Shown: positions 61,054 to 64,000 of the stretch, piece by piece
Position numbering within the stretch: the stretch's first letter is position 1
Layout of the letters: each line of letters begins with the position of its first letter
Assembly: GCF_017741815.1 (NCBI RefSeq)
Contig: NZ_JAGHMF010000034.1
Coordinates: forward strand, 310,001 to 374,000
From: Rhizobium sp. 16-488-2b
GTDB taxonomy: Bacteria > Pseudomonadota > Alphaproteobacteria > Rhizobiales > Rhizobiaceae
DNA: 64,000 nucleotides
Direction: 5' to 3'
Made by a program: the position numbers and the translations under genes
Notes under the pieces: generated by a model
What the model saw: the letters and a program-made list of their open reading frames with translations, nothing else
Database searches by the model: none
Told to the model about the DNA's origin: nothing

Positions 61054-61252
61054 ATGGAACGAGATTCTGCTCCGCTCCATTCATCGTGTCGAGGAAACCG
61101 GCACGCAGCGAGCGTTTGCCGATTTCGTCGATCGATGCCGGCGAATCTTCTCTTCGGCAAGCTTGGAACACCGTACTGCATTTGCCGGCATCTCAGCGCG
61201 TGTCAAAGAATGCGCCAGAGAACGAAGCCGCCGCCTAGATTATTTGTCGTAG
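61022..61252 (+). CDS. hypothetical small protein, 76 residues
   Basis: The ATG at 61022 (MYQRPTFRKDEWNEILL) is preferred over 61010, with CAGGGC just upstream. Helical, charged (RSIHRVEETGTQRAFADFVDRCRRIF, RVKECARERSRRLDYLS). No family known. It ends 23 bases before the methyltransferase stop on the opposite strand, closing the plus-strand operon. Confidence 0.45.
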   Translation: MYQRPTFRKDEWNEILLRSIHRVEETGTQRAFADFVDRCRRIFSSASLEHRTAFAGISARVKECARERSRRLDYLS

Positions 61253-61275
61253 CCGATCGCGGCCCTCTTCCTCTG

Positions 61276-62988
61276 TCATTTTGCACCTTCCAGATCGTAC
61301 TGTTTTTTGTGTTCAGGTGGGTTCCAGTCAATCGATGGGGCGTCCACGGGTAGCCGCTCGCAATAGCGGGACCGACCCATCAATGCCTCCCAGTCGATCT
61401 CCCACTCCTTCAAGGCTGACATCAATGCCAACCCCATCGCAGTCCCGACTGCCGGGGCAACGGCATTCCCGATTTGGTTTGCAACTGAGCCAATGCCGCC
61501 GACGAATTCCCAATCGTCTGGAAAACCTTGGAGCCGTGCACGCATGCGGTTCGTGAGGCTCGGCAAGAAGCCCTCCTTGGCGGCCTCCTGGTTGGTTGGC
61601 GCTCTCTTCGCCGGAGGTGCGTAGGAAACGCCATTTTCCCCCGCGCGCCTAGCTTCGCCTTGTTTCGGGCTACCCTGATAGCCTCGAATGGTATCCGACA
61701 GTGCTCCAATCCCCAGCGCATTCCCAAACCGGTCGAATTCAGGGCGCTCGCGCATCATGCGGGCCCAGTCTTCCGCGCCGGTCCATCCGTTTTCCGCCAT
61801 CAGATCCCGCAGGACGTCGCCCATGTTCGTCGCCAACCCCGGAAACTTTGGCGGCATGCGGAAGACGCCTGCTAAATCTTTCCGGAAGCCGATAATCATG
61901 ATGCGTGATCGATCTTGGGCGAGGCCGTAATCACGCGTATTGATACGATGGATTTCCGTCACGTAGCCCAGCTTGGAGAACTTTCGCAGAAGGGTCGCGA
62001 CGTAATCCGAGTGCTTTGAATGGAGAAGTCCTTCGACGTTCTCGAAGACGAAAGCTTTGGGCTCGACTTCCTTCACCGCTCGAACGCCTTCAGTCAGCAT
62101 ATCGTTTTCATCATCTTTTCCCCTCCGCTTGCCCACCGTGCTGTATGGCGTGCATGGAAGGCCGCCTGTCAGGAGGTCGATCCGCTGCTCTTTGTACTGC
62201 GTGAAATCCACTTTTCGGATGTCTTCCGCGATCACAGGCCATCCCGGACGGTTCGCCTTCAGTGTCGCGACGGCGGTCTTGTCGAGTTCGATGAGGGCGA
62301 CATGGTCGAATCCTGCGCGTTCCAGCCCGAGTGCAAGACCGCCGCCACCTGCGCAAAGCTCGATGACACGCGGGCGGAGGAAGGTGGAAGGTAGTTCGGC
62401 GAGTGGCTTCCGGCGGCGACCGTCAAAGGATACACGAGCCTGGCCGGACACCGACTGGAGCGCGCTTGTCTCTATCGCACCGATCTTTCCGATCTTCCCG
62501 GATACGATGTCACGCAACACCTTGTGCGCGTGCGCGATCCGATATTTTGATGACATCGGCCGCAGAGAGGTCAGAGCGGGCTGCTCGCCGCCGAACAAGG
62601 ATTCGAACTCTATCAGAAGCGACCCGGCCTGATGCCGAAGACCTTCCTGCATTAGCACGAGGTCGGCCTTTCCTTTGCGAAAATGTTGGCGCAGGTCGAA
62701 GACGAACGACGACATCTTCTCCTCGAAGGAAAGGACAGCCTGCTTCGCATGCTTGCGGGCGGCCGCCGCGACGATCTTCTTGTTTTCAGCCGTTAGAGCC
62801 TCGGCAGGCGTCAGCTTTGCCGCAGCCAACCTTCTTCGGATCAGGGAAATGTCCTTGGTGTCGATATGCGCACCGATCTCCATCCGCTCAAGCACCTCTC
62901 GCCTTGTATCGGCGCCTGCCGTCACGAGTGCCTTCACGACCGGCCAGGAAGCGCGAGCTCTTTCTAGGACGCCCTCCTGTCCCTTCAA
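61276..62988 (-). CDS. C5-cytosine DNA methyltransferase, catalytic part (5' end cut off by an in-frame TGA)
   Basis: 570 residues from TTG 62988, the first start after an in-frame TGA (63001-63003). All key motifs are intact: motif I IELCAGGGGLALGLERAGF, catalytic GGLPCTPYS with C279 (codon 62152-62154), ENV in FVFENVEG, QDRSR (358-362), and the C-terminal RLQGFPDDW with QIGNAVAP (motif X). The product would transfer methyl groups from AdoMet to cytosine C5. No cognate restriction gene is adjacent. The residues before TTG continue the homology with the degenerate copy at 52-54 kb, so the natural N-terminus probably lies at 63204. Confidence 0.85.
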   Translation of the reverse strand: MKGQEGVLERARASWPVVKALVTAGADTRREVLERMEIGAHIDTKDISLIRRRLAAAKLTPAEALTAENKKIVAAAARKHAKQAVLSFEEKMSSFVFDLRQHFRKGKADLVLMQEGLRHQAGSLLIEFESLFGGEQPALTSLRPMSSKYRIAHAHKVLRDIVSGKIGKIGAIETSALQSVSGQARVSFDGRRRKPLAELPSTFLRPRVIELCAGGGGLALGLERAGFDHVALIELDKTAVATLKANRPGWPVIAEDIRKVDFTQYKEQRIDLLTGGLPCTPYSTVGKRRGKDDENDMLTEGVRAVKEVEPKAFVFENVEGLLHSKHSDYVATLLRKFSKLGYVTEIHRINTRDYGLAQDRSRIMIIGFRKDLAGVFRMPPKFPGLATNMGDVLRDLMAENGWTGAEDWARMMRERPEFDRFGNALGIGALSDTIRGYQGSPKQGEARRAGENGVSYAPPAKRAPTNQEAAKEGFLPSLTNRMRARLQGFPDDWEFVGGIGSVANQIGNAVAPAVGTAMGLALMSALKEWEIDWEALMGRSRYCERLPVDAPSIDWNPPEHKKQYDLEGAK

Positions 62989-63000
62989 GGTTTCCGCGAA

Positions 63001-63204
63001 TCATAAATACGTCGATAGCTCCGACGCGGGCAGGTTGCAGCGAGTCTTAAGGAAGGCTTTTGCTTCCGCTGAGGGCAAGGTGTCCGTGAGCTTCTCGATC
63101 TCGGCCGCCATCTGAAGTATCTTGTTGGTCATCTGCTCCTGCAGGGCGATAATGCGCGATCGCGCACCGGCAAGAGCATTTGCCTTAATGTCATTGTCGG
63201 CCAT
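63001..63204 (-). CDS. 67-residue N-terminal segment in frame with the methyltransferase
   Basis: MADNDIKANALAGARSRIIA... to ELSTYL-stop, with AAGGGG upstream of the ATG. Helical and coiled-coil-like. It is in the same frame as the methyltransferase (216 bases between starts). Its end aligns with residues of the degenerate homologue: STYL*FAETL here against STITLFQRTL there. It is therefore either the severed N-terminus of one gene or a separate coupled cistron. Confidence 0.65.
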   Translation of the reverse strand: MADNDIKANALAGARSRIIALQEQMTNKILQMAAEIEKLTDTLPSAEAKAFLKTRCNLPASELSTYL

Positions 63205-63222
63205 GCGAGTGTCCCCTTTCGG

Positions 63223-63309
63223 GACATCGATACAACGTTGGTTCTTTCAGGGCCGGTAATCGGATCGTTCGAATTTGACCAAAATTGGGAATTTGACATC
63301 GATACGTTG
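63223..63309. repeat. pair of direct repeats upstream of the methyltransferase gene
   Basis: GACATCGATAC-AA-CGTTG (63223-63240) and GACATCGATACGTTG (63295-63309) are 72 bases apart. Each is followed by CTTTCA at a similar distance. A TGTCCC/GGGACA hairpin (63210-63226) abuts the first. They could be operators for the methyltransferase gene or transposase-binding repeats. Confidence 0.45.
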
Positions 63310-63335
63310 ACCGCTTTCAACGATGTAATTTGTGA

Positions 63336-63905
63336 TTAGCGGCACCAAAGGCGGCGCTGAACGACGCGATCGTTTCGGTCGTAGGCGAAGATCATGTTGC
63401 CATCGGGGCGAGCCTTGCGCAGGTCCATTCCTTCAAGCGTCGCGCAGTGAAGGATCCAGGCGTCGACAATGCCGCCCGCGAACCGGCTCTTTACTAGATT
63501 GCGTAGATCCTCTTGCTTTCGCGAAACACCGTGTCCGTCCCTGGCACTTGCGTACGCCGTGCGAACCGCTGCGCTAAAGACACGACGCATCTCCCGCAGG
63601 AGCGCGGCCTCTTCGTCAGAGCATCGGTATGGAATGGAGATGGCTTGCAAGGCGGGAACATCATTGTTTCGATGTTCCAATGGTCCAGTCGAATCCTTCG
63701 CGGCGTCAACCGCCGGCGAAAATGAGGCGGCAACTAAAAGGAGAACTCGTAGCCGACCGAGGGCGAGACAGTCATTTGCCAATCCACATCGAAATCCGGA
63801 TAGCCTATGTTTCCATCGTGCTGTGGCGGCAATGCGTGAACTCGATAGAAACTTGCTGCTCGCGACCAGGGGGCTGGGCGCAAGCGGTTGGGAGCTTTTC
63901 AGCAC
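63336..63905 (-). CDS. hypothetical protein, 189 residues
   Basis: The ATG at 63905 has GGAAGG just upstream. The first 80 residues are low-complexity. The C-terminal 100 have a helical region (AALLREMRRVFSAAVRTAYASARDG) and the ending CATLEGMDLRKARPDGNMIFAYDRNDR. Not recognised. An internal start near the conserved-looking part is possible. It is upstream of the methyltransferase and reads the same way. Confidence 0.45.
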   Translation of the reverse strand: MLKSSQPLAPSPLVASSKFLSSSRIAATARWKHRLSGFRCGLANDCLALGRLRVLLLVAASFSPAVDAAKDSTGPLEHRNNDVPALQAISIPYRCSDEEAALLREMRRVFSAAVRTAYASARDGHGVSRKQEDLRNLVKSRFAGGIVDAWILHCATLEGMDLRKARPDGNMIFAYDRNDRVVQRRLWCR

Positions 63906-63949
63906 ATTACCTTCCCACTCGTTCTTCCCAGTATCCTCCAGGGGCGTTT

Positions 63950-64000
63950 CTAGCCTTCATCATCTCGTTTGATGAGCTCGTCGTGACGATGTTCCTCGCT
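63950..64000 (-). CDS. possible C-terminal end of a further minus-strand gene (partial)
   Basis: A minus-strand frame open at the right edge ends in TAG after SEEHRHDELIKRDDEG. It is hydrophilic and ends 45 bases before the next gene's start. Too short to identify. Confidence 0.25.
   Translation of the reverse strand, partial: SEEHRHDELIKRDDEG

Noticed and set aside
42978..63310. CRISPR-associated transposon or CRISPR array
   Set aside because: No cas gene and no regularly spaced repeats were seen. TniQ here is large and TnsD-like, so protein-directed targeting is more likely.

Overview
The window looks like chromosome or large-replicon sequence from an alphaproteobacterium of the Rhizobium/Agrobacterium type. 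The GC content is high, most genes overlap by ATGA or lie a few bases apart, and there is a heavy load of ABC-uptake operons. A ThuA-containing sugar operon, an ahpC-ahpF-oxyR block and a tandem CCTCCTCCC-loop ('cuckoo'/CcsR-like) RNA array also fit. No rRNA, tRNA, CRISPR array or phage integrase was seen.

Layout. 1-8.1 kb holds housekeeping and catabolic genes: a DedA protein, a flavin disulfide reductase, DUF4126, glutaryl-CoA dehydrogenase, 3-hydroxyisobutyrate dehydrogenase, guanine deaminase, a GcvA-like LysR and an atypical SDR. 8.2-11.5 kb is a peroxide-defence unit (OxyR operator, ahpC, ahpF, oxyR). 12.2-12.4 kb carries four tandem hairpins with CCTCCTCCC in the loop. 12.5-21.4 kb has a succinate-semialdehyde dehydrogenase and a divergent Thu-like sugar uptake/oxidoreductase/LacI cluster. 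21.5-28.9 kb has a lytic transglycosylase and an ABC importer fused by overlaps to a glycerophosphodiester phosphodiesterase, facing an inositol-phosphatase-family gene. 29.5-32.3 kb is acnB with a textbook terminator. 32.4-42 kb is a GntR-controlled peptide-type ABC operon with two M20 proteins and one M24 protein.

From about 43 kb to the end the content is accessory. On the minus strand lies a Tn7-like transposition operon: two small genes, a TnsA-like endonuclease, two unknown genes, a DDE transposase (TnsB/TniA), an AAA+ ATPase (TnsC/TniB) and TniQ/TnsD. Beyond it are a C5-methyltransferase homologue that has lost its catalytic cysteine, a divergent PIN/Phd pair, a Uma2 protein and several unknowns. 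A tightly coupled plus-strand operon follows: a TnsA-fold protein with a degraded active site, a soluble FtsH-like AAA+/M41 protease, a Phd-like protein and small unknowns. A second C5 methyltransferase has an intact catalytic centre but its reading frame is cut by one TGA.

The most unusual material is (1) the Tn7-like operon with extra genes between tnsA and tnsB, (2) the TnsA-fold/FtsH-like protease operon, (3) the pair of homologous methyltransferases, one catalytically dead and one split by a stop, and (4) the cuckoo-type RNA array. All functional statements come from reading motifs by eye. No database search was possible.
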